From Thinopyrum elongatum (lineage: Eukaryota > Streptophyta > Magnoliopsida > Poales > Poaceae), in contig CM022299.1 of the NCBI GenBank assembly GCA_011799875.1, positions 352,142,526-352,206,525 on the forward strand: a stretch of 64,000 nucleotides of DNA, written 5' to 3'. The notes under the pieces were generated by a model. It was not told the DNA's origin and did not search any database. It was given only the letters and a program-made list of their open reading frames with translations. The position numbers and the translations under genes were made by a program. This document shows, in pieces, positions 54,511-64,000 of this stretch. The stretch's first letter is position 1. Every line of letters starts with the position of its first letter.

Positions 54511-56827
54511 TACCCCCTTGCCAAACTCATGGCAAGGTACATAATAGGTCTGGTACACAGTATGGCATACTTTATAGAACCTATGGCTGAGGCATAGGGA
54601 ATGACTTTCATTCTCTCTCTATCTTCTACCGTGGTCGGGCTTTGAGTCTTACTCAACTTCACACCTTACAATACAAGCTAGAACTCCTTTGACTGATTCA
54701 TTTTGAACTTCTTCAAAACTTTTGTCAAGGTATGTGCTTTGTGAAAGTCCTATTAAGCGTCTCGATCTATCCCTATAGATCTTGATGCCCAATATATAAG
54801 TAGCTTCACCGAGGTCTTTCATTGAAAAATTCTTATTCAAGTATCCTTTTATGCTATCCAGAAATTCTATATCATTTCCAATCAACAATATGTCATCCAC
54901 ATATAATATCAGAAATGCTACAGAGCTCCCACTCACTTTCTTGTAAATACAGGTTTCACCGTAAGTCTATATAAAACCATATGCTTTGATCACCTTATCA
55001 AAGCGTATATTCCAACTCCGAGATGCTTGCACTAGTCCATAGATGGATCGCTGGAGTTTGCACACTTTGTTAGCACCTTTAGGATCGACAAAACCTTCTG
55101 GTTGCATCATATACAACTCTTCTTTAAGATATCCATTAAGGAATGCAGTTTTGACGTCCATTTGCTAGATTTCATAATCATAAAATGCGGGCAATTGCTA
55201 ACATGATTCGGACAGACTTAAGCATCGCTACGGGTGAGAAAGTCTCATCGTAGTCTACTCCTTGAACTTGTTGAAAACCTTTCGCGACAAGTCGAGCTTT
55301 GTAGACAGTAACATTACCATCAGCATCAGTCTTCTCCTTGAAGATCCATTTATTTTCTATGGCTTGCCGATCATCGGGCAAGTCCACCAAAGTCCACACT
55401 TTGTTCTCATACATGGATCCTATCTCAGATTTCATGGCTTCAAGCCATCTGTCGGAATCTGGGCTCATCATAGCTTCTTCATAGTTCGTAGGTTCGCCTT
55501 GGTCTAGTAACATGACTGCCACGATAGGATTACCGTACCACTCTGGTGCGGATCGTGCTCTGGTCGACCTACGAGGTTCAGTAGTAACTTGATCTGAAGT
55601 TTCATGATCATCATCATTTGCTTCCTCTCTAGTTGGTGTAGGCATCACTGGAACAGTTTTCTGTGATGTGCTACTCTCCAATTCGAGAGAAGGTATAATT
55701 ACCTCATCAAGTTCTAATTTCCTCCCACTCACTTCTTTCGACAGAAACTCCTTCTCTAGAAAGGACCCATTCTTGGCAACAAAGATCTTGCCTTCGGATC
55801 TGTGGTAGAAGGTGTACCCAATTGTTTCCTTAGGGTATCCTATGAAGACGCACTTCTCCGATTTGGGTTCGAGCTTATCAGGCTGAAGCCTTTTAACATA
55901 AGTGTCGCAACCCCAAACTTTAAGAAACGACATCTTAGGTTTCTTGCCAAACCACAGTTCATACGGTGTCATCTCAACGGATTTAGACGGTGCCCTATTT
56001 AACATGAATGTGTCTGTCTCTAATGCATAACCCCAAAACGATAGTGGTAAATCGGTAAGAGACATCATAGATCGCACCATATCTAATAAAGTACGGTTAC
56101 GACGTTCGGACACACCATTACGCTGTGGTGTTCCAGGTGGCGTGAGTTGTGAAACAATTCCACATTGTTTTAAATGAAGGCCAAACTCGTAACTCAAATA
56201 TTCGCCTCCGCGATCAGATCGTAGAAACTTTATTTTCTTGTTACAATGATTCTCAACTTCACTCTGAAATTCTTTGAACTTTTCAGAATTGTGTTGCATT
56301 AAGTAGATATACCCATACCTACTTAAATCATGTGTGAAGGTCAGAAAATAACGATACCTGCCGCGTGCTTCAACACTCATCAGACCGCATACATCGGTAT
56401 GTATTATTTCCAATAAGTCATTAGCTCGCTCCATTGTTCCGGAGAACGGAGTTTTAGTAATCTTTCCCATGAGGCATGGTTTGCAAGTATCAAATGATTC
56501 ATAATCAAGTGATTCCAAAAGTCCATCCGTATGGAGTTTCTTCATGCGCTTTACACCAATATGACCTAAACGGCAATGCCACAAGTATGTTGCACTATCA
56601 TTATCAACTTTGCATCTTTTAGCATCAATATTATGAATATGTGTATTACTACGATCGAGATTCAATAAACCATTCACATTGGGTGTATGACCATAGAAGG
56701 TTCTATTCATGTAAATAGAACAACAATTATTCTCTGACTTAAATGAATAACCGTATTGCAATAAACATGATCTAATCATATTCATGCTCAACGCAAACAC
56801 CAAATAACATTTATTTAGGTTCAACAC
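54511..56827 (-). pseudogene. pol: Copia A pol: pre-integrase, integrase, RT (degenerate)
   Basis: The main frame (55178-56827, 549 codons) contains WHCRLGHIGVKRMKKL, the FDTCKPCLMGK segment, integrase DDE residues (HTDVCG, LRSDRGGEY, NGVSERRNRT) and the RT start up to VRIMLAIA. RT continues in broken frames: [18 protein letters not shown] (54967-55161), and FLILYVDDILLIGNDIEFLD with an intact YVDD box (54649-54936), then LCTRPIMYLAMSLARGY near 54551. It stops at the Copia B insertion point (54510/54511). At least three frame breaks are present. Confidence 0.92.
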
Positions 56828-57075
56828 TAACCCCGAAGGTAGAGGGAGTGTTCGATGGTGATCATATCAATCTTGGAAACACTTCCAACACACATCGTTA
56901 CCTCACCCTTAACTAGTCTCTGTTTATTCTGCAACTCCTGTTTCGAGTTACTAATCTTAGCAACTGAACAAGTATCAAATACCCAGGGGCTACTACGAAC
57001 ACTAGTACGGTACACATCAATAACATGTATATCAAATATACTTATGTTCACTTTGCCATCCTTCTTATCCGCCAA
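56828..57075 (-). pseudogene. Copia A protease fragment
   Basis: A short frame with SSPWVFDTCSVAKISNSKQEL; Copia proteases have D-T/S-G at this site, so the Gly has become Cys. It continues to VKGEVTMCVGSVSKID, the point at which Copia B resumes after its deletion, which makes this element a useful ruler for that deletion. Confidence 0.85.
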
Positions 57076-57096
57076 GTATTTGGTGCAGTTCTGCTT

Positions 57097-57843
57097 CTAG
57101 TGACCATTTCCTTTGCAGTAGAAGCACTTAGTTCCAGGCTTAGGTCCAGCTTTGGGCTTCTTCACGGGAGTGGCAACTTGCTTGCCATTCTTCTTGAAGT
57201 TCCCTTTCTTTCCCTTGCCCTTTTTCTTGAAACCAGTGGTCTTGTTAACCATCAACACTTGATGCTCTTTTTTGATTTCTACCTTCGCCGATTTCAGCAT
57301 CGCGAAGAGCTCGGGAATTGTTTTTGTCATCCCTTGCATATTATAGTTCATCACGAAGTTCTAGTAGCTTGGTGATAGTGACTAGAGAACTCTGTCAATC
57401 ACTATCTTATCTGGAATATTAACTCCCATTTGATTCAAGCGATTGTAGTGCCCAGACATTCTGAGCACATGCTTACTGGCTGAGCTATTCTCCTCCATCT
57501 TGTAGGCAAAGTACTTGTCAGAGGTCTCATACCTCTTGACACGGGCATGAGTCTGAAATACCAATTTCAGCTCTTGGAACATCTCATATGCTTCGTCGCG
57601 TTCAAAACATCTTTGAAGTCCCGGTTCTAAGCCGTAAAGCATGGCTCACTAAACTATCAAGTAGTCATCATATTGAGCTTGCCAAACGTTCATAATGTCT
57701 GCATCTGCTCCTGCAACAGGTCTGTCACCTAGCGGTGCTTCAAGGACATAATTCTGTGCATCAATGAGGATAATCCTCAGATCACGGACCCAGTCCGCAT
57801 CATAGCTACTATCATCTTTCAACTTAGTTTTCTCTAGGAACAT
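57097..57843 (-). pseudogene. gag: Copia A gag, frameshifted
   Basis: Three pieces in order: FLEKTKLKDDSSYDADWVRD (57649-57843), LYGLEPGLQRCFERDEAYEM to MGVNIPDKIVIDRVL (57382-57642), and MMNYNMQGMTKTIPELFAML to the zinc knuckle start CFYCKGNGH (57097-57354). A stop codon follows the knuckle His. All segments match Copia B gag closely, allowing for stops and small indels. Confidence 0.88.
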
Positions 57844-59094
57844 ATCAAAATATAGGGGAGCTATATCGCGAGCTATTGATATATAACATAGGTATGCAAA
57901 ACTATAAGACTAAGTTCATGATAAATTAAGTTCAATTAATCAAATTACTAATGAACTCCCACTTAAATTAACATCCCTCAAGTCATCTAAGTGATACATG
58001 ATCCAAATCAACTAACACATGTCCGATCATCACGTGAGAAGGGGTAGTCATCAATGGTGAACATCTCTATGTTGATCATATCTACTATATGACTCACGTT
58101 CAACCTTTCGGTCTCCAGTGTTCCAAGACCATGTCTGTACATGCTAGGCTCGTCAAGTTTAACCCAAGTATTCTGCATGTGCAAAACTGTCTTACACCCG
58201 TTATATGTGAACGTAGAGTCTATCACACCCGATCATCACGAGGTGCTTCGAAACGACGAACTTTGGCAATGGTGTATACTCGGGGAGAACACTTTTATCT
58301 TGAAATTTAGTGAAGGGATCATCTTATAATGCTACCGCCGTTCTAAGCAAAATAAGATGCATAAAGGATAAACATCACATGCAATCAAAATATGTGACAT
58401 GATATGTCCATCATCATCTTGTGCTTTTGATCTCCATCTCCAAAGCATCGTCATGATCTCCATCGTCACCGGCTCGACACCTTGATCTCCATCATTGCGT
58501 CGGGGTTGTCTCGCCAACTATTGCTTCTACAACTATCGCTAACGCATAGTGATAAAGTAAAGCAATTACATGGCGCTTGCATTTCATACAATAAAGAGAT
58601 AACCCTAAGGCTCCTGCCGGTTGTCGATATTACAAAACATGATCATCTCATACATCAACATATATCACATCATATCTTGACCAAATCACATCACAACATG
58701 CCCTACAAAAACAAGTTAGACGTCCTCTACTTTGTTGTTGCAAGTTTTACATGGCTGCTATGGGCTTCTAGCAAGAACCGTTCTTACCTACGGCAAAAAC
58801 CACAACGGTGTTTCATCAAGTTTGCTTTTTTACCTTCTTCAAGGATCGGCCGTAGTCAAATTCGATTCAACTAAAGTAGGAGAAACAGACACCCGCTAGC
58901 CACCTTTATACAAAACTAGTTGCATGTCTGTCGGTGGAACCGGTCTCATGTGCGTGGACATGTAAGGTTGGTCCGGGCCGCTTCATCCCACAATACCGCC
59001 AAATCAAAATAAGACGTTGGTGGTAAGCAGTATGACTATCACCGCCCACAACTCTTTGTGTTCTACTCGTGCATATCATCTACGCATAGACCTG
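57844..59094 (-). other. Untranslated leader of Copia A
   Basis: Equivalent in reverse orientation to the Copia B leader (for example GATCATCACGTGAGA near 58026). No long frame and no gene. Confidence 0.72.
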
Positions 59095-59107
59095 GCTCGG
59101 ATGCCAC
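59095..59107 (-). other. Primer-binding site of Copia A
   Basis: Minus strand TGGCATCCGAGCC immediately after the 5' LTR, one or two bases in; a variant of the tRNA-Met site. Confidence 0.82.
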
Positions 59108-60878
59108 TGTTGGGAACGTTACATGGAAAACAAAAAAAATTCTACGCACACGCAAGATCTATCAAGGAGATGCATAGCAACGAGAGGGGAGAGTGTGTCT
59201 ATGTACCCTCATAGACCGTAAGCGGAAGCGTTTGACAACACGGTTGATGTAGTCGAACTTCTTCGCGTTCCAATCGATCGAGCACCGAACGTACGGCACC
59301 TCCGCGTTCAGCACATGTTCAGCTCGATGACGTCCTCCACCTTCTTGATCCAGCAAGACGGCAAGGTAGTGGATGAGCTCCGGCAGCACGACGGCGTGGT
59401 GACGGTGATGGTGAAGTGATCTCCGCAGGGCTTCGCCTAAGCACTACGAAAATATGACCGGGGGTGTAAACGGTGGAGGGGGGCGCCGCACACGGCTAAG
59501 ACAATGTTCTGTTTGTGCTAGGCACCCCCCTCCCACATATATATAGATGGGGGTGGAGGGAGCAGCCAGGAGGCTCCCCCAAGTAGGCTGAATCCTACTT
59601 GGAGTCCTCCCCAAAGTGGCGCCCCCCCTTTCCTTGTATAAGTGCGGGAGGAAGGAAGGAAGAGGTGGCGCCCCCCCCCTTTCCTTTCTCTCCTAAGGAG
59701 GGAAAGGCAGGAGGGGCCACCTCTCCCCTTTCCTTCCCCTAGGGCTGGCCAACCAAGGGAAGGGGCGCACCAGCCCCCTTGTGGGCTGGTTTGTCCCCTC
59801 CTTTGGCCCATAAGGCCCATACACTTGCCAGGGGTGCCCTGAACCCCTTCCGGTGACCCGATGAGTACCCGATGCACACCGAAACACTTCCGGTGTCCGA
59901 ATACCATCGTCCTATATATCAATCTTTACCTCTCGACCATTTCGAGACTCCTCGTCATGTACGTGATCTCATCTAGGACTCCGAACAACATTCGGTCACC
60001 AAATCATATAACTCATATAACATTATATCGTCAACGAATTAAGCGTGCGGACCCTACGGGTTCGAGAACTATGTAGACATGGCTGAGACACCTGTTTGGT
60101 CAATAACCAATAGCAGAACCTGGATGCCCATATTAGCTCCTACATATTCTACGAAGATCTTTATCGGTCGAACCGTTATGACAACATACGTAATTCCCTT
60201 TGTCCATCGGTATGTTACTTGCCCGAGATTCGATCGTCGGTATCATCATACCAAGTTCAATCTCGTTACCGGCAAGTCTCTTTACTCGTTTCGTAATACA
60301 TCATCCCATAACTAAATCCTTAGTCATTTGCTTGCAAGCTTATGATGTGTATTACCGAGAGGGCCCAGAGATACCTCTCCAATACTCGGAGTGACAAATC
60401 CTAATCTTGATCTATGCCAACTCAACAAACACCTTCGAAGATACCTGTAGAGCATCTTTATGATCACCCAGTTACTTTGTGACGTTTGATAGCACACAAG
60501 GTATTCCTCCGGTATCCGGGAGTTGCATAATCTCATAGTCGAAGGAATATGTATTTGACATAAAGAAAGCAATAGCAATAAACTAAACGATCATTATGCT
60601 AAGCTAACGGATGGGTCTTGTCCATCACATCATTCTCCTAATGATGTGATCCCGTTATCAAATGACAACACATGTCTATGGTTAGGAAACCTTGACCATC
60701 TTTGATCAACGAGCTAGTCTAGTAGAGGCTTACTAGGGACAGGGTATTTGTTTATGTATTCACACATGTATTTAAGTTTCCGATCAATAAAATTCTAGCA
60801 TGAATAATAAACCTTTATCATGAATAAGGAAATATAAAATAACAACTTTATTATTGCCTCTACGGCATATTTCCTTCA
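59108..60878 (-). repeat. 5' LTR of Copia A
   Basis: 1771 bp bounded by TGTTGGGAACG and ATTTCCTTCA (plus-strand view). A minus-strand TATA box lies near 59537-59546. Confidence 0.94.
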
Positions 60879-60883
60879 CCAAC

Positions 60884-61692
60884 TACCGGACGCATGACAA
60901 GGAGAACACCGGCCACACCAACAAGGCCCACCTGGACAAGGAACCACAGTCGCCCCACACCTCCGGCAAGGTCCAAGAAGCCCACAACAGCCATCGCCCA
61001 CTCCAAGGGACAACCTTGCGACACCTGGACCCACAACTCCGCGAAGCCAAGCAGCACCACCGGGAGAGCACCACCGCTCTTCACACCGCACAGATGCGGC
61101 CGGCAGCGCGCTGCTCTCCAAGACTCCATCTTGGCCCAGCCTCACAACGCCGCCGGCACCAACCTGGCCGTGGACTCGCATTGCTACCTCCGGACGACGC
61201 TGTAGCCTCCTAGCCACGCCATCCCCTCGCTGCCAATGCCTGCCAAGCCCGCCGCTCCGCCAGACCTCCTGCCGAGCTCCGGCCGCCACCCCACCTCTGG
61301 CCAGCGTAGATCTGGCCGGGCTGAATCCCGCCACGAAGAGAATGCCGTGCTGCCACCAGCCCGCGTGCTCCACCACGTCGCGCCAGCCCAGGCCAGCAGC
61401 AGCGCCGCCACCCATCGTCGTCACCTGCCAGCGTGCCCCGTCGACGCGCCGGCCTCCGAGCTCCGCCGTCGATTGAAGAAGAGGCCCTCCGCGGCCCTGC
61501 TCCAGGGGGGCGAGGGAAGGTCCCGCCGCCGCCGGCACCGCGCGGGCTTTGCCCGGCGTCTCCTGCCACCTCCGGCGATGGGGGTCGGGGATGGCTAGGG
61601 TTCGAGCGCCCGGTCGCCCGCGCTGGGGGGGGGGGGGACACGGGGCTGGGGGGAAATTTAGATGTTCGGACTTTGAAACTTAATTTGCAATC
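60884..61692 (-). other. 5' part of the split retroposon
   Basis: GC-rich sequence continuous with 42888-43609 once Copia A and one CCAAC are removed. The minus-strand frame of 220 codons is Gly/Trp/Cys-rich without a known domain and is matched by open frames on the plus strand, so I do not call a protein. TAGGGTTCGAGCG near 61598 recalls a plant 5' UTR or first exon. Confidence 0.6.
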
Positions 61693-61708
61693 CACATGAT
61701 CATGGATT
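61693..61708. repeat. Right copy of 16-bp target duplication
   Basis: CACATGATCATGGATT, identical to 42872-42887. Confidence 0.92.
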
Positions 61709-62230
61709 GAGATGCTCGAATTGCCATGCTATAGTAGGGAGAGTTCCATATTATATAAGATAAAATTGCTCACATGTTCAGGAATTGCGATTCTAGCAGA
61801 AAATGATTGCCATGTTACAACAAAAAGAATTTCTATGGTACAATAAACAAAGTTGCCACACATGTCCAAGAATTGCCATGCTAGCACAAAAGGATTTCCA
61901 TGTTACATAAAAAAGATTTGTCATGGTACAAGAGAGAAAGTTGCCACGTATGTCGATGAATTGTCATGGTACACCAGGGTAAATTTTCGCGCTATAGTAG
62001 AAAAAATGCCATGCAACACAGAGAAGTCCACACATGTTTTCACTAAATTTGCCATGCTACATCAGAGGAGAATATCATGCTATACACGGAAGTTGCCATG
62101 CTCTAGACAAAAAAAGCACTTGTTCATTGCCATCTATATACACGCAAAAAAGTTGCCACCTGAAAGAGATCTGGAAGGAGAAAGTAAGAAAAGAGACTGG
62201 ACTTCGCAAATGCAGACCTCATTCGCTTAA
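61709..62230. repeat. Degenerate TTGCCATG repeat array (right side of host element)
   Basis: Words such as ATTGCCATGCTA, ATTGCCATGTTACA, GTTGCCACACATGT, TTTGCCATGCTACA and GTTGCCATGCTC recur every 30-60 bases over about 450 bases. The 125-codon plus frame here (61853-62230) is a product of this periodic text, not a gene. Confidence 0.65.
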
Positions 62231-63184
62231 AAAAAGAATGGAGTGACCTTTTGTGCCATTCGCTCAGGGCATGGATGGAGCGAACGATGCGCCCACGACG
62301 ATTGCTACATTGTTACCGCGTAGATATTCGCACGCGGTATCAGATGCACCATAGGGTGTTTGCGCTAGAAACCGTTCCGGGGGAGCGTTCGCTCATTATC
62401 ATTCCCAAAATAAATATGTAATGCTTAACAACAAGAATCACACAGAGAAATAAAAGGAGATTGTATAGGTAGTCAAAAAAGTGTTGTTTGCACACAAAAG
62501 TGACCATGCGGCATACATATAAACTACCATAGTGCAATACAAAAAGTAACCTTGCAATATAGTATGATTTAGTACTTCTAACAAGGTTGTGTGTACGTGT
62601 GTCTGAACATTGCCTTCTTATGTGATATGTATTATGTGCAAGCAACATAGAGTTCCTTTTAGGACTAACACACAAAACAATAAATCTATGAGAAAGGAAA
62701 TGTAAGTTACCTTTAGATGGCTTACCACCTTGAACCAAGCATATGCCCCAACTAGTAACATAAATAGCCACCTAACAAATGAGCCCCCCCCACCCCACAA
62801 AATTGAAAAGTAACGTAAGTTGGCGCCCTAGGAAAGGAAAATACAACTTACCACCTTGAACCAAGCACAAATTGTGTGCCCCAGCAAAGCATCATAAAAT
62901 TGCCACATTTTTTTTTTGCAGAAGTTACCCTCCCCCAAGTAATGATTTTTTGGAAAACCAATAATGATTGTTTTGTCATTTATATAGGCAGATGCTACAA
63001 GTGGGGTACAACCTATGACTTTTGTGCAAATAGGGGGGAAACACTACTTATAGAGATCGATCGTGCACATTGCGCCACGACATATAGTACAAATGACAAG
63101 GAAGTAAATTGACAGAAGTGTGATTTACCTAAAATTGTGATTGCAAAAATACCAGGCCGTTTACTAGAAAAAAGTAACCACATA
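62231..63184. other. Unassigned repeat-like sequence
   Basis: 62240-62400 has CGCTC/GAGCG inverted words (CATTCGCTCAGG, GGAGCGAACGATG, GGGAGCGTTCGCTCATT) that may mark a transposon end. CTTACCACCTTGAACCAAGCA occurs twice (about 62720 and 62850) in similar contexts, showing local duplication. No coding region was recognised. Confidence 0.45.
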
Positions 63185-63487
63185 CTCCCTCCATTCCCTT
63201 ATACAAGGCCACAATAAAAATTACATTTTGCATCTATACAAGGCCACTAACAGTAATCGAGGCAAAAATTAATGATGTTTTCTCATACGAGCAACTTGTT
63301 TAATACTTGCATGCATGTAGTCATAATGCCAGTGTGCTACTTCCTTCACATTCCTTCCTTGCATGCATGCAGGCATATTAATGATCCCGGTTAACGAAAA
63401 GAAAAGTTGGCTTCCAAAGCAGTCATTAAATTTTACCTTGGTACATGTAATATGAGTTTGTGGCCTTGTATAAGGGAATGGAGGGAG
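63185..63487. mobile_element. Stowaway-type MITE (303 bp)
   Basis: Terminal inverted repeats CTCCCTCCATTCCCTTATAC and (right, plus-strand view) GTATAAGGGAATGGAGGGAG, extending to AAGGCCAC/GTGGCCTT, with TA at 63183-63184 and 63488-63489. Perfect long ends suggest a fairly recent insertion. Confidence 0.94.
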
Positions 63488-63489
63488 TA

Positions 63490-64000
63490 GAACAATTCTG
63501 ATTGAAAAGTTGCCATGTCATTACAAAGAAGTAACCACATAGACAAGTTGATTTACCTATAATACGTGACTCCAAGAGTAACCACGTGACATATGTGATA
63601 AGCAATCCAAACTATTCAAAAAAAAGAGTTACGATGTCCCACCCTCGACCTTCTCCATTAGCCTTGCCCATGCCATCGATCCTTACCCGTGAAAACAAAA
63701 AGAACTGTATAAGCAATAGCAGAACAAGAACACAACTACTAAGTCATGATGACCACTAGATCATCAAAAAACACAACTAAATTCCAAAGAGAAATCCGCC
63801 CGGTGCCCCTAATAGAAGCAAAATCACCTCATACCCCACTGAATCAACCACAAATGAACGCACCGCCGTTTCCCATGCCACATAAATCTTGATTTGGCAC
63901 GCCAACAACACGTGTGTACCCTTCTCTTCGTTCGAATCAATCTACCCACGATGACACATCATCCTAAAAACCGCTTACAGTTTGGACAACTTCGACCACA
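63490..64000. other. Unassigned sequence at window end
   Basis: A few more TTGCCATG / GTAACCAC words near 63510-63610; otherwise no gene, repeat boundary or RNA gene seen. Confidence 0.4.

Larger units (their letters stand above)
43610..60878 (-). mobile_element. Copia A: BARE/WIS/Angela-type Copia element, split by Copia B
   Basis: Minus-strand element with 5' LTR 59108-60878, primer site, degenerate gag-pol, polypurine tract and 3' LTR 43610-45376. The 5-bp target duplication CCAAC lies at 43605-43609 and 60879-60883. The protein order protease, integrase, RT, RNase H defines Copia. Over about 355 aligned LTR bases I count about 26 substitutions (about 7%), so it is distinctly older than Copia B, which sits inside its RT to RNase H region at 45844-54505. 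Confidence 0.95.
42888..61692 (-). mobile_element. Retroposon of unknown family, split by Copia A
   Basis: A perfect 16-bp target duplication plus an A tail on the minus strand (T run at 42886-42894) define a poly-A retroposon reading leftward. Its own sequence is 42888-43609 and 60884-61692, about 1.53 kb. The 5' (right) part is very GC-rich and contains a run of 13 G (61625-61637). It is open for 220 codons on the minus strand (60876-61538), with frames open on the other strand too. No LINE protein is evident. It could be a 5'-UTR-derived LINE copy, a non-autonomous retroposon or a processed transcript copy; I cannot choose. Confidence 0.75.

Noticed and set aside
60876..61538. 220-codon minus-strand frame, Gly/Cys/Trp-rich
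   Set aside because: No domain, extreme GC content, open frames on both strands, and it runs past the retroposon edge into the Copia A side.
61853..62230. 125-codon plus-strand frame rich in Cys and Lys
   Set aside because: It is a translation of the TTGCCATG periodic repeat and has no independent support.
1..64000. A novel defence, metabolic or regulatory gene system
   Set aside because: Apart from the CIP1-like gene, every recognisable protein belongs to a transposable element; no gene cluster, toxin, resistance-gene domain or biosynthetic enzyme was seen.

Overview
The window looks like nuclear DNA of a large-genome grass, most likely a Triticeae species (wheat, goatgrass or barley group). 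The basis is the dense nesting of BARE/WIS/Angela-type Copia elements, long-LTR chromodomain Gypsy elements, Stowaway MITEs and Helitrons around a single intron-containing gene. No bacterial, organellar or CRISPR-like features were seen. I found no convincing previously undescribed biological system. The value of the window is one probable gene and an unusually readable transposon stratigraphy.

Region 1 (1-12902): a chromodomain Gypsy retrotransposon on the minus strand, about 13.5 kb in all, with about 0.64 kb of its 3' LTR outside the window. Its LTRs are about 4.1 kb. Its gag-pol frame (3543-7946) is continuous except for two in-frame stop codons, and its 5' LTR carries a 206-bp foldback MITE. 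It inserted into an older Athila-like Gypsy (12903 to about 15.5 kb), of which gag, protease and the primer-binding site remain. 15.6-16.8 kb holds unclassified transposon debris.

Region 2 (about 17.5-23.8 kb): the only convincing host gene, on the plus strand. It encodes a coiled-coil protein of about 1322 residues resembling COP1-interactive protein 1 (CIP1). The model has one tiny coding exon (19397-19451), a 422-bp intron with a 91-bp sequence repeated three times, and one large exon (19874-23787). Possible 5' UTR exons lie upstream, with a MITE in the long leader intron.

Region 3 (24964-36848): a non-autonomous minus-strand Helitron, hit by a hAT-like MITE in its 3' end, then amplified. 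The result is three 2.1-kb copies (L) plus 126-bp flanks (F), joined by two 800-bp partial copies (S), with a period of 3025 bp. A 3466-bp solo LTR with a perfect 5-bp target duplication sits in the second partial copy, so it arrived after the amplification.

Region 4 (37.0-42.9 kb): a 5'-truncated LINE, a complete small plus-strand Helitron (38645-39774), Stowaway MITEs, and a CACTA-like element containing an old Copia LTR fragment.

Region 5 (42872-61708): a four-level nest. Host DNA rich in TTGCCATG motifs contains a retroposon with a perfect 16-bp target duplication. The retroposon contains Copia A (minus strand, duplication CCAAC), which contains Copia B (plus strand, duplication TATTG). 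LTR-pair divergence, counted by hand over partial stretches (about 7% for A, about 3% for B), agrees with the nesting order. Both Copia elements are coding-defective. The rest (61.7-64 kb) is repeat-rich DNA with one more Stowaway MITE.
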